A stretch of DNA of 64,000 bases. Origin: Marinobacter halophilus. GTDB lineage: Bacteria > Pseudomonadota > Gammaproteobacteria > Pseudomonadales > Oleiphilaceae. The stretch spans positions 1-64,000 of the forward strand of contig NZ_PXNN01000009.1 of the NCBI RefSeq assembly GCF_003007685.1, read 5' to 3'. The position numbers were made by a program, and so were the translations under genes. This document shows positions 29,511 through 38,170 of the stretch, piece after piece; within the stretch, counting starts at the first letter, position 1, and each line of letters starts with the position of its first letter. The notes under the pieces are model-generated. The model did no database searches. It was given only the letters and a program-made list of their open reading frames with translations, and was not told the origin of the DNA.

Positions 29511-30091
29511 TGCGCGAACTGGCCTGGTCCTCGGCCAACGGACTGGCAAATGCCAGGCGAGTGCGTTTGCTGATTGCCTTGGCCGTACTCTTCACCCTCT
29601 GGTGGGTGCTGCTCGGCAAACTGGAGCGCGAGTTCCAGCACGCCGAGCAGCAAAGCGTCAACATGGTGCTGAGCCAGCTGCGCTCGGCGCTGGTGGTGAA
29701 GGGGGCCGAGGCCATGCTGAGCCGGGAACAAAGTCTGGCGCAGCTGGTCGGAGCCAACCCGTTTGAGTGGCTGGATCACCAATGGCCCATGTATCAGGGC
29801 CAGTGTAGCGACGGTGAACGCAGGCAGGGGCAATGGTGCTTTGCCCCCGGGCTACAAAAAGAAACAGGCGAAACCGGCAAAGGGTGGTTAATTTATACCC
29901 CAAAGCAACCGATAACCATTGACGGGAAGGTTGCAGAACCTGATCAGCCGTTAGCCTGGGCAGTAACAACCGAATTTGCCGACCGCAACAGGAACAACCT
30001 GCGGGAGCAAGACCAACGGCTAACCGGCCTGAGATTGGCGCCGGTGCCGTTAGTAGACACGTCCGTGAACCGGCAGGACGCCAGGCGCTGA
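29510..30091 (+). CDS. mshF: MSHA biogenesis protein MshF
   Basis: A 193-residue protein with a GTG start at 29510 that overlaps the mshG stop by one base. It has one N-terminal membrane helix (about residues 19-37) and then a periplasmic region with a short helix (QQSVNMVLSQLRSALVVKGAEAM) and two cysteines (QCSDGERRQGQWC) that could form a disulfide. Position between mshG and mshB and the layout match MshF. Sequence conservation in MshF is low, so the call rests mainly on context. Confidence 0.7.
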   Translation: MRELAWSSANGLANARRVRLLIALAVLFTLWWVLLGKLEREFQHAEQQSVNMVLSQLRSALVVKGAEAMLSREQSLAQLVGANPFEWLDHQWPMYQGQCSDGERRQGQWCFAPGLQKETGETGKGWLIYTPKQPITIDGKVAEPDQPLAWAVTTEFADRNRNNLREQDQRLTGLRLAPVPLVDTSVNRQDARR

Positions 30092-30129
30092 GTGGCGAAC
30101 ACCATTAAAAACCGGCAAGAGGCTGACGA

Positions 30130-30630
30130 ATGATGCAGTACAACAGCAAACACAAACAGAAAGGTTTCACCCTAATCGAGCTGGTGGTGGTGATTGCCAT
30201 CCTCGGTATTCTGGCGGCGTTTGCGCTGCCACGGTTTGCGCAGCTTTCGGAGCAGGCGCATGAGGCCAGCATCAAGGGCACGTCGGGTGCTTTGAGTGCG
30301 GGCGTGGCGTTGGTTAAGGCGCAATGGACAGTGAATGGTCTGACCACGGCTGTAACTGCAGTAGAGGGTTTTGGCAATGACGATGTTGCCGCCACTGGTG
30401 ATGGCTGGCCTGACCCTGCTGCGAGCGGCGGCTGTGCGGCATTGTGGACGAGGTTGCTGCAGTCCAATGCGCCCAATGTGGCTGCGTCCGGCGCTGCGGA
30501 TAACACAACGGAATACCAGGCGACGGCACCTGCTACCGGTGTGTGTGATTATGAATACCTGCCAGATGGTGAGGGAAGTTCCATTGAGTACGATTCCAAT
30601 ACTGGTGAAATAACAACGGTAATTAACTAA
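30130..30630 (+). CDS. mshB: MSHA pilin-like protein MshB
   Basis: A 166-residue type IVa prepilin. The prepilin peptidase site is KG|FTLIELV, with Glu at +5, followed by the hydrophobic assembly helix. Four cysteines in the C-terminal part (GGCAALW and GVCDYEY among them) allow a disulfide-bounded D-region. It lies 38 bases after mshF with ribosome-binding site AAGAGG and directly precedes mshA. It may be a minor pilin or a second major-type pilin. Confidence 0.85.
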   Translation: MMQYNSKHKQKGFTLIELVVVIAILGILAAFALPRFAQLSEQAHEASIKGTSGALSAGVALVKAQWTVNGLTTAVTAVEGFGNDDVAATGDGWPDPAASGGCAALWTRLLQSNAPNVAASGAADNTTEYQATAPATGVCDYEYLPDGEGSSIEYDSNTGEITTVIN

Positions 30631-30660
30631 GTCTAAATCTGTATTTCAGGAGAAGTAGCT

Positions 30661-31113
30661 ATGACGACTATGCAAAAATTTTCACCGAAGCGTGAAAAAG
30701 GTTTCACTCTGATCGAACTGGTTATGGTGATTGTGATTCTGGGCATTCTGGCGGCGTTTGCGTTGCCGCGGTTTGCGGATTTGGGTGGGGAAGCTGAACA
30801 AGCCTCCGTTAGGGGCGCTCAAGGCGCTGTGAAATCTGCCTCTGCCATTGCGAGATCTGCTTTCTTGGCGGGTCAGGTCAATGGTGATGGCAATGTTGTT
30901 CTGGAGGGCGAGGAAATTACAATCACTGACGGTTATGTTGCGGCATCCTCGATTGCGGCTGCTGCCCAGCTTTCGTCGGAGTTTGGTAACGGTTCAGTTA
31001 CCTCTGGCGTAGCGACCTTCACTCAGGGTTCGTGTTCTTTCACATACACCGAGGTTGGGGCAGCCACACCTGCTAACACAGCGCCGGTTATTTCCGATGT
31101 GACTTGCAGTTAA
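30661..31113 (+). CDS. mshA: MSHA major pilin MshA
   Basis: A 150-residue prepilin, cleaved at KG|FTLIELV, with Glu5. The mature pilin is about 134 residues with Cys at GSCSFTY and at the C-terminal VTCS, forming a probable D-loop. The ribosome-binding site AGGAGAAG (30648-30655) is the strongest in the operon, as expected for the main subunit. The codons of its assembly helix are almost the same as in mshB. A stem-loop follows the gene at 31134-31170. MshA fibres mediate surface attachment in Vibrio and related marine bacteria. Confidence 0.88.
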   Translation: MTTMQKFSPKREKGFTLIELVMVIVILGILAAFALPRFADLGGEAEQASVRGAQGAVKSASAIARSAFLAGQVNGDGNVVLEGEEITITDGYVAASSIAAAAQLSSEFGNGSVTSGVATFTQGSCSFTYTEVGAATPANTAPVISDVTCS

Positions 31114-31133
31114 AACCGCCGACAGTTCGTGGT

Positions 31134-31170
31134 TTGAGCAAGTGGTACGAATGTCGTTGTGCTTGCTCAA
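31134..31170 (+). promoter_or_regulatory. Stem-loop between mshA and mshC
   Basis: TTGAGCAAG (31134-31142) and CTTGCTCAA (31162-31170) form a perfect nine-pair stem with a 19-base loop and no T run. It could protect the 3' end of a processed mshA message or partly stop transcription, so that mshA is made in excess over the minor pilins. Confidence 0.45.
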
Positions 31171-31198
31171 GGTTGAACGTTGCGAGCAGAGGCGATGT

Positions 31199-31678
31199 AT
31201 GACGAGACTGTATGCCCCAAAAGTGACTGGATTTACTCTTGTTGAGTTAATCATGGTACTTGTGCTGGTTGGCGTACTTTCAGTGCTCGGAGTTGGCCTG
31301 TTCGCCAGAAGCTCTGTCTTCTCGCCCCTGCTAGCCACCCAACAACTCGCCTCCGCCACGCTGCTTGCCCAACAAGCAGCGCTGGCGGGCAACCCTTCCA
31401 ATTCCGTCACCATCCGCCAACTTCCAAACTCGTTCGAGTTTGAGGCTGGCGGTTCTTTGTTTTCCATTCGTAGCGAGGGCGCCAGCATGGCTTACCAGGC
31501 TGCTGGGCAAACCGGCTACACCGCCATTCCATCCTCCGGCTATCTGATTGGTTTCGACGCTCTGGGCCGTGTTGCCTCACCGGTTCCCCGTCAAAACACC
31601 GAATTTCGCATCAGCGGCGACAGCACCTTCTTCCTGTGCCTGAGTTCGCTGGGTGCCGTCTATCAGGGCGGCTGTTGA
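31199..31678 (+). CDS. mshC: MSHA minor pilin MshC
   Basis: ATG 31199 behind AGAGGCG gives 159 residues; the frame is open upstream but only through the stem-loop region. The prepilin site is TG|FTLVELI with Glu5, then a hydrophobic helix (MVLVLVGVLSVLGVGLF). The rest is a GspH-like fold. It is followed by mshD with a one-base overlap. It is probably a priming or tip subunit. Confidence 0.82.
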   Translation: MTRLYAPKVTGFTLVELIMVLVLVGVLSVLGVGLFARSSVFSPLLATQQLASATLLAQQAALAGNPSNSVTIRQLPNSFEFEAGGSLFSIRSEGASMAYQAAGQTGYTAIPSSGYLIGFDALGRVASPVPRQNTEFRISGDSTFFLCLSSLGAVYQGGC

Positions 31679-32196
31679 TGGCCCTGCGTCGGCCTCGCCC
31701 CAATCGCCAACAGGGCGCAACCCTGGTCGAGCTGGTGATGACCATTGTCATTATCAGCATCGCCATTGCCGGCGTCGTGGGCGCCTTCGCCCTGATTGCC
31801 GGCCGCAGTGCCGACCCGCTCAATCAGACCCGGGCGGTAGCGCTGGCGCAGCTGTATATGGATGAAATCCTCGCCAAATCCTTCGCTGATCGCTCGCCGG
31901 TTGGCGGCGGTCCGGTCTCGGCCGCCGATGCCGACTGCACCAGCCTTGGCCCGGAAGGAGAGAACCGGCGAACGTATAACGATGTCGACGATTACCACAA
32001 CCTGACTGACGCCCCGCCCGAGAACAGCGAGCAAGAACCGCTGCCGGGTTACAGCAGCTTCCAGGTTTCCATCTCGGTAACCTGTGCCGGCACCGACGTC
32101 GGGCTGGCCAATCACGAAGCCAAGCGCATTGACATCACCATCACCGACCCCTCCAGCAACACCTACCTGTTCAGCGCCTATCGGGGGAACTTCTGA
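31678..32196 (+). CDS. mshD: MSHA minor pilin MshD
   Basis: ATG 31678 overlaps the mshC stop (TGATG). The 172-residue protein has the processing site QG|ATLVELV with Ala instead of Phe at +1 and Glu at +5, then an assembly helix (TIVIISIAIAGVVGAFAL). It resembles the GspI/PilV class. The end of the gene overlaps the mshO ATG by one base. Confidence 0.83.
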   Translation: MALRRPRPNRQQGATLVELVMTIVIISIAIAGVVGAFALIAGRSADPLNQTRAVALAQLYMDEILAKSFADRSPVGGGPVSAADADCTSLGPEGENRRTYNDVDDYHNLTDAPPENSEQEPLPGYSSFQVSISVTCAGTDVGLANHEAKRIDITITDPSSNTYLFSAYRGNF

Positions 32197-32984
32197 TGCC
32201 TCGGCAAGCCGGGTTTACGCTGGTCGAGCTGGTCATGGTGATCGTGCTGCTGGGCATCGTTGCCACCGTCTCCGTCCAGTTTGTCGCCCTTTCCACCGTT
32301 GGCGCTCTGGATGTCAGCAGTCGTCAGCAACGGGCGCTGCAAAGCGTGGTCATCAGTGAACAGATTACTCGCGAAGTGCGGGAAGCCTTTCCTTTGTCGG
32401 TTCGCGCCAATGGCCAGTGCCTGGAGTGGCTGCCGGTGATCGCCGCCACCAGTTACGACGCCCTGACCACCGGCCCGGACTTTGATGAGGTTTCTATTGT
32501 GCCCTTCGGCCGCACAGTACCCGCGGGTGCCCGGCTGATCGTTTACGGTTACGGCTCGGCCCAGTCGGATTTGTACGGCAGTGAAAATCCGGGGCCGGTC
32601 TCGCCACCGATCGAGGCTGTTGCGGCGAACGCCGAGGCGGTTACCTTATCCCAGAGTCATCGTTTCCGGGAGCGCTCGCCCCAGAAGAGGCTGTACGCGG
32701 TTGAAGGCCCTGTCAGCATTTGCCAGATTAACCAGTGGCTTTATCGGTTCAGTGACTATGCCCGAAGCGAGAGCCAGCCAACCGCCAACGGCTTGAATGG
32801 AGACAGCAACCGAACCCGGGAAGTAATGAGCGCCAATCTGGTTGCCAGCTCGCTCAGCTTGAAAGTTGTGCCCCCTTCCTTACGCCGCGCCGCCGTGGTC
32901 AATTTTGCATTTGAGTTGGTCAGCGATGATGGCAACGAAACCACCAACGTTAGCCAGGAGGTACAAATCCGCAATGTACCCTGA
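32196..32984 (+). CDS. mshO: MSHA minor pilin MshO
   Basis: A 262-residue prepilin with site AG|FTLVELV, Glu5 and a hydrophobic helix. The large C-terminal domain, with CLEWLPVIAATSYDAL and VSICQINQWLYRFSDY, matches the GspJ/PilW-like MshO. It overlaps mshP by 11 bases and contains the mshP ribosome-binding site (AGGAGG, 32956-32961). Confidence 0.84.
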   Translation: MPRQAGFTLVELVMVIVLLGIVATVSVQFVALSTVGALDVSSRQQRALQSVVISEQITREVREAFPLSVRANGQCLEWLPVIAATSYDALTTGPDFDEVSIVPFGRTVPAGARLIVYGYGSAQSDLYGSENPGPVSPPIEAVAANAEAVTLSQSHRFRERSPQKRLYAVEGPVSICQINQWLYRFSDYARSESQPTANGLNGDSNRTREVMSANLVASSLSLKVVPPSLRRAAVVNFAFELVSDDGNETTNVSQEVQIRNVP

Positions 32985-33384
32985 GCCCATGCACCACCGA
33001 CAAACCGGCGCCGGCCTGCCCGTAGCGCTGTTTATCATCACCGTACTGGCCCTGCTGGTGATTGGCATGGCGCAGTTGCAGGAAAGCTCCAGCAAGGCGG
33101 TCAGTTTGCAGATTCAGTCCCAGCGGGCATTTTTTGCGGCGGAGAGTGGAGCGCAGGTGGCTTTATCAGCCCTTCTGTTACAGGGCGAAAACATACCATT
33201 GAGTTGTGGTATTGATATCAGCGGAACGAAAAGCTTCGCCAGCAAAGGGTTGGCGGGCTGTTTTGCAGCGATCTCCTGCTCTGAATTCGGGAGTGCTCAG
33301 AGCTCTCTTGTCATTCAAAGCCAGGGAGTGTGTGGTGTTGGTGCTGATAGGGCGGAACGAATGATAGAGGTTAGACTGAGATGA
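32974..33384 (+). CDS. mshP: MSHA biogenesis protein MshP
   Basis: ATG 32974 follows AGGAGG at 32956-32961 and gives 136 residues; a second ATG at 32989 is possible. After HHRQTGAG a hydrophobic helix LPVALFIITVLALLVIGMAQL follows, without the usual Glu5, as in PilX/MshP-type minor pilins. QRAFFAAESGAQVALSALL is typical of that class. It overlaps mshQ by four bases. It may be the GspK-like tip subunit. Confidence 0.8.
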   Translation: MYPEPMHHRQTGAGLPVALFIITVLALLVIGMAQLQESSSKAVSLQIQSQRAFFAAESGAQVALSALLLQGENIPLSCGIDISGTKSFASKGLAGCFAAISCSEFGSAQSSLVIQSQGVCGVGADRAERMIEVRLR

Positions 33385-36300
33385 TTTATCTATCACGTTT
33401 CCAAATAGTTTCGATTGCGCTCTTCACGGCTTTCCTAATGATGGTATCTGCGTCGTTCGCTCAGGAATCCGTTGTTTTAAGCGAGACCGGAGCAGGTGAG
33501 TTTGTGGTGCCCGCGAATGCGAATCGAATAACTGTTGAGGTCTGGGGTGCCGGCGGTAGCGGAGGCGGACCAGGCAGGGGAGGAGGTGGCGGCGGTGCCT
33601 ACAACATTGGGACTTTGGCGGTTAGCCCCGGTGACCGACTGCCTTACCATGTTGGTAGAGGCGCCACGTCGAGCAGTGAGGCACCAGGTGAATCAAGCTG
33701 GTTTTCGACTTCGGGTGAATTATCTGCAGGCGGCGGCGCTAGTGCAAGAAATACGGGGAATAGGTTAGGCGGGGGTGGCAGTAATGCAGGAATCTATGCC
33801 GGTGGAAGTGGTGCCAGTGGTGCGACTGGTTTCTTTGGCATTCCGGTCAGAGGCGGCGGTGGAGGGTCATCGGCGGGAAGCTCTGCAAATGGAACTAATG
33901 CGAACAGTGGCAATGGCGCCAATGCTCCATTTGAAGGAGGCGACGGTGGTTCTGAGGGCGGAACTGCATTTCTCTTTTTTGGTGGAAATGGTGCACCCGG
34001 TGAATCGCCAGGTGGCGGCGGTGGGGGGGCTGGCGTAGGCTTTTTCAGCTCGGCTACTGGCGGTCGTGGTGGCGATGGAAGAATAAGGGTTTCATGGAGT
34101 CCATTGCCTCTATGTTCAACCATCTACTCGTCCGATACTGGCATAAATGCGGAGCTTGCCGCTGGTAACAGACTGGACCTGGATGTGTTCAACCCGAGGA
34201 TCAGAACCCCCTGGCCCGGAAATAATGTAATACCGGACGGCGCCCACGTGTATCCGCCAAGAGAATTTGCTAAAAATCAGAACAACATCAATTTCACGGT
34301 GGACGGCCGAGCCCGTGTTCTGGTTGATGGCGACCTGATAATTAATGGCAACAACTTCACCATGAATGAGAACGGTGACCCTGCTAACTTGTTATTGATT
34401 GTGGACGGAAATCTTGAGTTCAATAATAACGCGAAACTAAACGCGATTATTTATGTGACCGGTGATGTTGAGTTTAATCAGAACCCGATTGTGGTTGGTG
34501 CCATTGCGTCAGAGGGCAGTATTACCGGTATTGCGGATTCTGAAGTGACTTTCAACGAAGAAGTGATTTCGCGTGCAGATTTTGGCGGTGCGTGTATAAG
34601 TGAAGACTTGGAAGTAGTGATTGACCATTTCAGGATTTTCCACCCATCGACGGCACTCACCTGTACGCCTGCTCAGGACATACGAGTGCGCGCGTGCAGC
34701 AATCCAGAGTGCACGACTTTATTCAGCGAGCAGGTAACCGTTTCACTCTCTCCAGAAAGTGGTTGGCTGCAAGGCAATACAGTCAGTTTCGTGGGTGAGA
34801 CTAATGAACTCGCCTTCCGGTCAGTAAGTGCTGGCCCGGCCACCCTGGGGTTTTTAAATTCGACTGTAAGTGCGGAGGGGACGCCCCCATTGAAGTGCTT
34901 TGCCGATAAAGGAACAAGTGGTAAGTGCGAGATCGTGTTTTCAGAGTCTGGTCTGCTCCTAAACGCTCCGGATCACACCTCTGCCGAGGAAGTTCAGGTC
35001 TCTATTCTTGGAGTCAAAGCTGGTGAAACTGATCCTGGGCAGTGTGTGCCAGCATTCACCGGCGAAAAAACAATCGAGTTTATGGCTAGCTATCAGAACC
35101 CTTTATCGGGCATGCGAGTGCCGGAAAGTGCGGGTACATCCTTGTCTGGTGGTTCGTTAGTGCTCGACTTTGATGGCTCGGGTGCTGCCAGTTTTCCTAT
35201 GCGTTATAGGGATGTGGGGAGCGTTCTTCTGCAGGCCCGTTATGATGGAACTGGAGACGAGGCGGACCTGATAATCGAAGGTCAGGACAGTTTCATCGCT
35301 CGACCGGATCGTTTTGAAGTGGTTGTCTCTGGCAATCCAGGAACTCCTGATGTCACCAACGAGAATATGTTTCGCGAAGCGGGAGAGGGCTTTGATGTTG
35401 AGGTTCGTGCGCTGAATGCTCTAGGAGAGATGACACCGAATTTTGGCCAGGAAAGTCCAAGGGAGGCGGTCAGGTTGACCGTTGAAGAAGCACCGGGTAT
35501 TCCCTTGGTTAACATGCCTCAGCTAGATGGTGCACTGGAACTGTTCGGCAGCTTCTGCACTACACCAGAACCTGGAAAAGCTTGCGGGCAATTTGTCTGG
35601 CCAGAGGTTGGTACCTTCTCTTTACTGCCCTCCTTGATAAGTGGAGCCTACCTGGGCACCGAGAATGTCGAGGGCCGTTTGCTTCCTTATGTGGGTCGGT
35701 TTATTCCAGCGCGATTTGAAATTGCTATCGACCCCGGGCGCTTCAGCAGTACTCCTTTATCAACAAACAGAACCTCCTGCACGGAAGAGCGGAGCTGGGT
35801 ATACACCGGTGAACCTTTTGGTTGGGATATGGCGCCGGAAGTGGTCATCACACCAAAAAATCGAAATGGCGTGACGGTTCAGAATTACGCGGGAACACTG
35901 TTCCAGCGGGTTGGCGTTGACGATGTCGGCTTTGCGCCATTTCCAGTGGAAGACGAGGCCGCAACAGGAGTTGGCGGGACACCGTTGGATTTGGAAGCCG
36001 CATTGGCTCCGGCGACACTTTTACCGGACACGAGCGGTAGTTTGATCTACCGCTTTGCCACTGACGATGAGTTTCGTTACCCGAAAACCCTCAACGCACG
36101 GGTTTCCGGTTATACCCCGGAACCCGTGTTCAGTCTTGAAGGTCTTATTGATGCCGACGGTGTAACGGTTCTTGATCCCACTGAAAACTTGCCTGAAGTA
36201 TTCAAACCAGTGGCTGATTTCGAGATTCGATACGGCCGGGTTGCTCTGGATAATGGCTACGGTCCTGAGAATCTGGACCTGGTGATTCCGTTGCGGGCCG

Positions 36301-36704
36301 AGGTGTTTGGCAGTGGCGGGTTCCAGTTGCACCAGGATGAGATCTGCTGGTTTTACGATCTGCCCAAGGACACTTCCGTCGACTTTGCCGCCTCGACATT
36401 CACCAGCGGCCAGACCGGAGTGGTCGAAGTGGCTGATGTGGAGCTTTCGCTGGAGGATGGCCGGCCAAGAAAGACCGCTGTTGAGGACTACAGGCTGCGG
36501 CTTTCCGCGCCGGCACCGTCGGGCGCAGAGTCAGTGCAGGCCAGGGGTATTTATGTCGAACTAGATACTGGCAGCGACTGGCTCAAAGATTTCTGGGATG
36601 CAGACAACCAGGAGGCTTTGGTCAACCCCTACGCCTGGGCCACCTTCGGCGTCTACCGCGGCAACGACCGCATCATCTACTGGCGCGAAGTGCCCACCAA
36701 CTGA
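33381..36704 (+). CDS. mshQ: MSHA giant protein MshQ with glycine-rich N-terminal domain
   Basis: A 1,107-residue exported protein; the signal peptide is about residues 1-27 (ending SASFA). Residues about 50-238 form a glycine-rich domain that opens with VPANANRITVEVWGAGGSGG, a pattern known from phage tail-fibre tips and bacterial adhesins. A region of polar repeats follows (about 300-400) with short parallel-beta-like units such as NLEFNNNAKLNAIIYVTGDVEFNQN (split across turns). The large C-terminal part, with many cysteines, resembles the DUF6701 region of MshQ. It is the last gene of the operon and probably a pilus-tip adhesin. The function is inferred. Confidence 0.82.
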   Translation: MIYLSRFQIVSIALFTAFLMMVSASFAQESVVLSETGAGEFVVPANANRITVEVWGAGGSGGGPGRGGGGGGAYNIGTLAVSPGDRLPYHVGRGATSSSEAPGESSWFSTSGELSAGGGASARNTGNRLGGGGSNAGIYAGGSGASGATGFFGIPVRGGGGGSSAGSSANGTNANSGNGANAPFEGGDGGSEGGTAFLFFGGNGAPGESPGGGGGGAGVGFFSSATGGRGGDGRIRVSWSPLPLCSTIYSSDTGINAELAAGNRLDLDVFNPRIRTPWPGNNVIPDGAHVYPPREFAKNQNNINFTVDGRARVLVDGDLIINGNNFTMNENGDPANLLLIVDGNLEFNNNAKLNAIIYVTGDVEFNQNPIVVGAIASEGSITGIADSEVTFNEEVISRADFGGACISEDLEVVIDHFRIFHPSTALTCTPAQDIRVRACSNPECTTLFSEQVTVSLSPESGWLQGNTVSFVGETNELAFRSVSAGPATLGFLNSTVSAEGTPPLKCFADKGTSGKCEIVFSESGLLLNAPDHTSAEEVQVSILGVKAGETDPGQCVPAFTGEKTIEFMASYQNPLSGMRVPESAGTSLSGGSLVLDFDGSGAASFPMRYRDVGSVLLQARYDGTGDEADLIIEGQDSFIARPDRFEVVVSGNPGTPDVTNENMFREAGEGFDVEVRALNALGEMTPNFGQESPREAVRLTVEEAPGIPLVNMPQLDGALELFGSFCTTPEPGKACGQFVWPEVGTFSLLPSLISGAYLGTENVEGRLLPYVGRFIPARFEIAIDPGRFSSTPLSTNRTSCTEERSWVYTGEPFGWDMAPEVVITPKNRNGVTVQNYAGTLFQRVGVDDVGFAPFPVEDEAATGVGGTPLDLEAALAPATLLPDTSGSLIYRFATDDEFRYPKTLNARVSGYTPEPVFSLEGLIDADGVTVLDPTENLPEVFKPVADFEIRYGRVALDNGYGPENLDLVIPLRAEVFGSGGFQLHQDEICWFYDLPKDTSVDFAASTFTSGQTGVVEVADVELSLEDGRPRKTAVEDYRLRLSAPAPSGAESVQARGIYVELDTGSDWLKDFWDADNQEALVNPYAWATFGVYRGNDRIIYWREVPTN

Positions 36705-36710
36705 TCTGTC

Positions 36711-36759
36711 ACCGGGAGGGAAGGCAGGGACTGAAATCAGTCCTCATCCCCCTCCGGGT
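36711..36759. terminator. Nested stem-loop between convergent mshQ and ntrC
   Basis: ACCGGGAGGG (36711-36720) pairs with CCCTCCGGGT (36750-36759) apart from one G-G mismatch, and inside it GGACTGA (36728-36734) pairs with TCAGTCC (36737-36743). The structure includes the ntrC stop codon. There is no T run, so termination here may need Rho. Confidence 0.5.
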
Positions 36760-38170
36760 GATCCAGCCCCAACTCATTAATCTTCCGCGTTAAGGTATTC
36801 CGTCCCCAGCCCAGCAGCACCGAGGCGTCACGCCGGCGGCCGCCGGTGTGCTTCAGGGCTACTTCAATCATGATCTTTTCGAACTCCGGTATTGCCGTGT
36901 CGAGTATGCCTTTCTTGCCCCGTTTCAGTTCCTGCTCGGCCCAGTTTTTCAAGCCTTCCTGCCAGGTATGGCCGGTGCTGGCATTTTCGGTTTCGGCCTG
37001 GTGCAGCAGCTCTGGCGGCAGGTCATCCACGTGGATTTCGCGGCCGCTGGCCATCACGGTCAGCCAGCGGCAGGTGTTTTCCAGCTGGCGGACGTTGCCG
37101 GGCCAGGGCAGGGTGGTGAGGTATTCTTCAGCGTCTGGGCGCAGCAGTTTGGGCTCGACGGTCAGTTCCTTGGCGGCCCGTTTCAGGAAGTGCTGCATCA
37201 GCCGGGGGATGTCTTCCCGGCGTTCGGCCAGCTTGGGCAGGTGCACGCGGATCACGTTCAGGCGGTGGAACAAATCTTCCCGGAAGCTGCCGGCCTGCAC
37301 CTGTTTTTCCAGGTCCTGGTGCGTTGCGGCGATGATGCGCACGTCCACTTTGATCGGGGTGGTGCCGCCGACCCGATAAAACTCGCCGTCGGCCAATACC
37401 CGCAGCAAACGGGTCTGGGTATCCGCGGGCATATCGCCGATTTCGTCGAGGAACAGGGTGCCGCCGTTGGCCTGCTCGAAGCGGCCCTGGCGGGCGGCGC
37501 CGGCGCCGGTGAAGGAGCCTTTCTCGTGGCCGAACAGTTCAGACTCAATCAGGTCTTTCGGGATCGCCGCCATGTTCAGGGCGATGAACGGGTTGCGGGC
37601 CCGGGGGCTGTGGTTGTGCAGAGCCTGGGCCACCAGTTCTTTGCCGGTGCCGCTTTCACCGTTGATCAGCACCGTTATGTTGGAGTGTGACAACCGGCCG
37701 ATGGCCCGGAAAACTTCCTGCATGGCCGGCGCTTCACCGATGATTTCGGTGTTGCGCTGGGTGGTTTCAGGCTGGGGCTCGCGGGTGGCCCGTTTTTCGT
37801 GGCTGTGAGCAACGGCGCGTTTGACCAGGGCCACGGCGTCGTCGACATCGAATGGCTTGGGAAGGTACTCAAAGGCGCCGGTCTGGTAACTGGTGACCGC
37901 GCTTTCCAGGTCGGAGTGGGCGGTCATGATGATCACCGGCACATCCTGATGCTTCTCCACAATCTGGGCCAGCAAGGTAATGCCGTCCACGCCGGGCATG
38001 CGGATATCGCTGACGATGGCGTCCGGTTGTTCATGCTCCAGCCGCATCATGATGCTTTCACCGCTGTCGAACACCCGGGGCTGCAAGCCGGCCTGGCTCA
38101 GGGCGCGTTCCAGCACCCAGCGAATGCTTTTGTCGTCGTCAATTATCCAGACGTTTGCCGGTTGGGTCAT
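36737..38170 (-). CDS. ntrC: Nitrogen regulator NtrC (sigma54 activator)
   Basis: NtrC activates sigma54 promoters when nitrogen is scarce. The start MTQPANVWIIDDD at 38170 follows GGAGGAC and gives 477 residues (E. coli 469). The receiver domain has Asp11-13 and the phosphorylation site Asp55 (SDIRMPG). The AAA+ domain has GESGTGKE near 170, the sigma54-contact loop at 218-223 reading GSFTGA instead of GAFTGA, and GGTLFLDEIGD. The C-terminal Fis-type helix-turn-helix ends LGWGRNTLTRKINELGL. It overlaps ntrB by four bases. Confidence 0.97.
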   Translation of the reverse strand: MTQPANVWIIDDDKSIRWVLERALSQAGLQPRVFDSGESIMMRLEHEQPDAIVSDIRMPGVDGITLLAQIVEKHQDVPVIIMTAHSDLESAVTSYQTGAFEYLPKPFDVDDAVALVKRAVAHSHEKRATREPQPETTQRNTEIIGEAPAMQEVFRAIGRLSHSNITVLINGESGTGKELVAQALHNHSPRARNPFIALNMAAIPKDLIESELFGHEKGSFTGAGAARQGRFEQANGGTLFLDEIGDMPADTQTRLLRVLADGEFYRVGGTTPIKVDVRIIAATHQDLEKQVQAGSFREDLFHRLNVIRVHLPKLAERREDIPRLMQHFLKRAAKELTVEPKLLRPDAEEYLTTLPWPGNVRQLENTCRWLTVMASGREIHVDDLPPELLHQAETENASTGHTWQEGLKNWAEQELKRGKKGILDTAIPEFEKIMIEVALKHTGGRRRDASVLLGWGRNTLTRKINELGLDHPEGDED

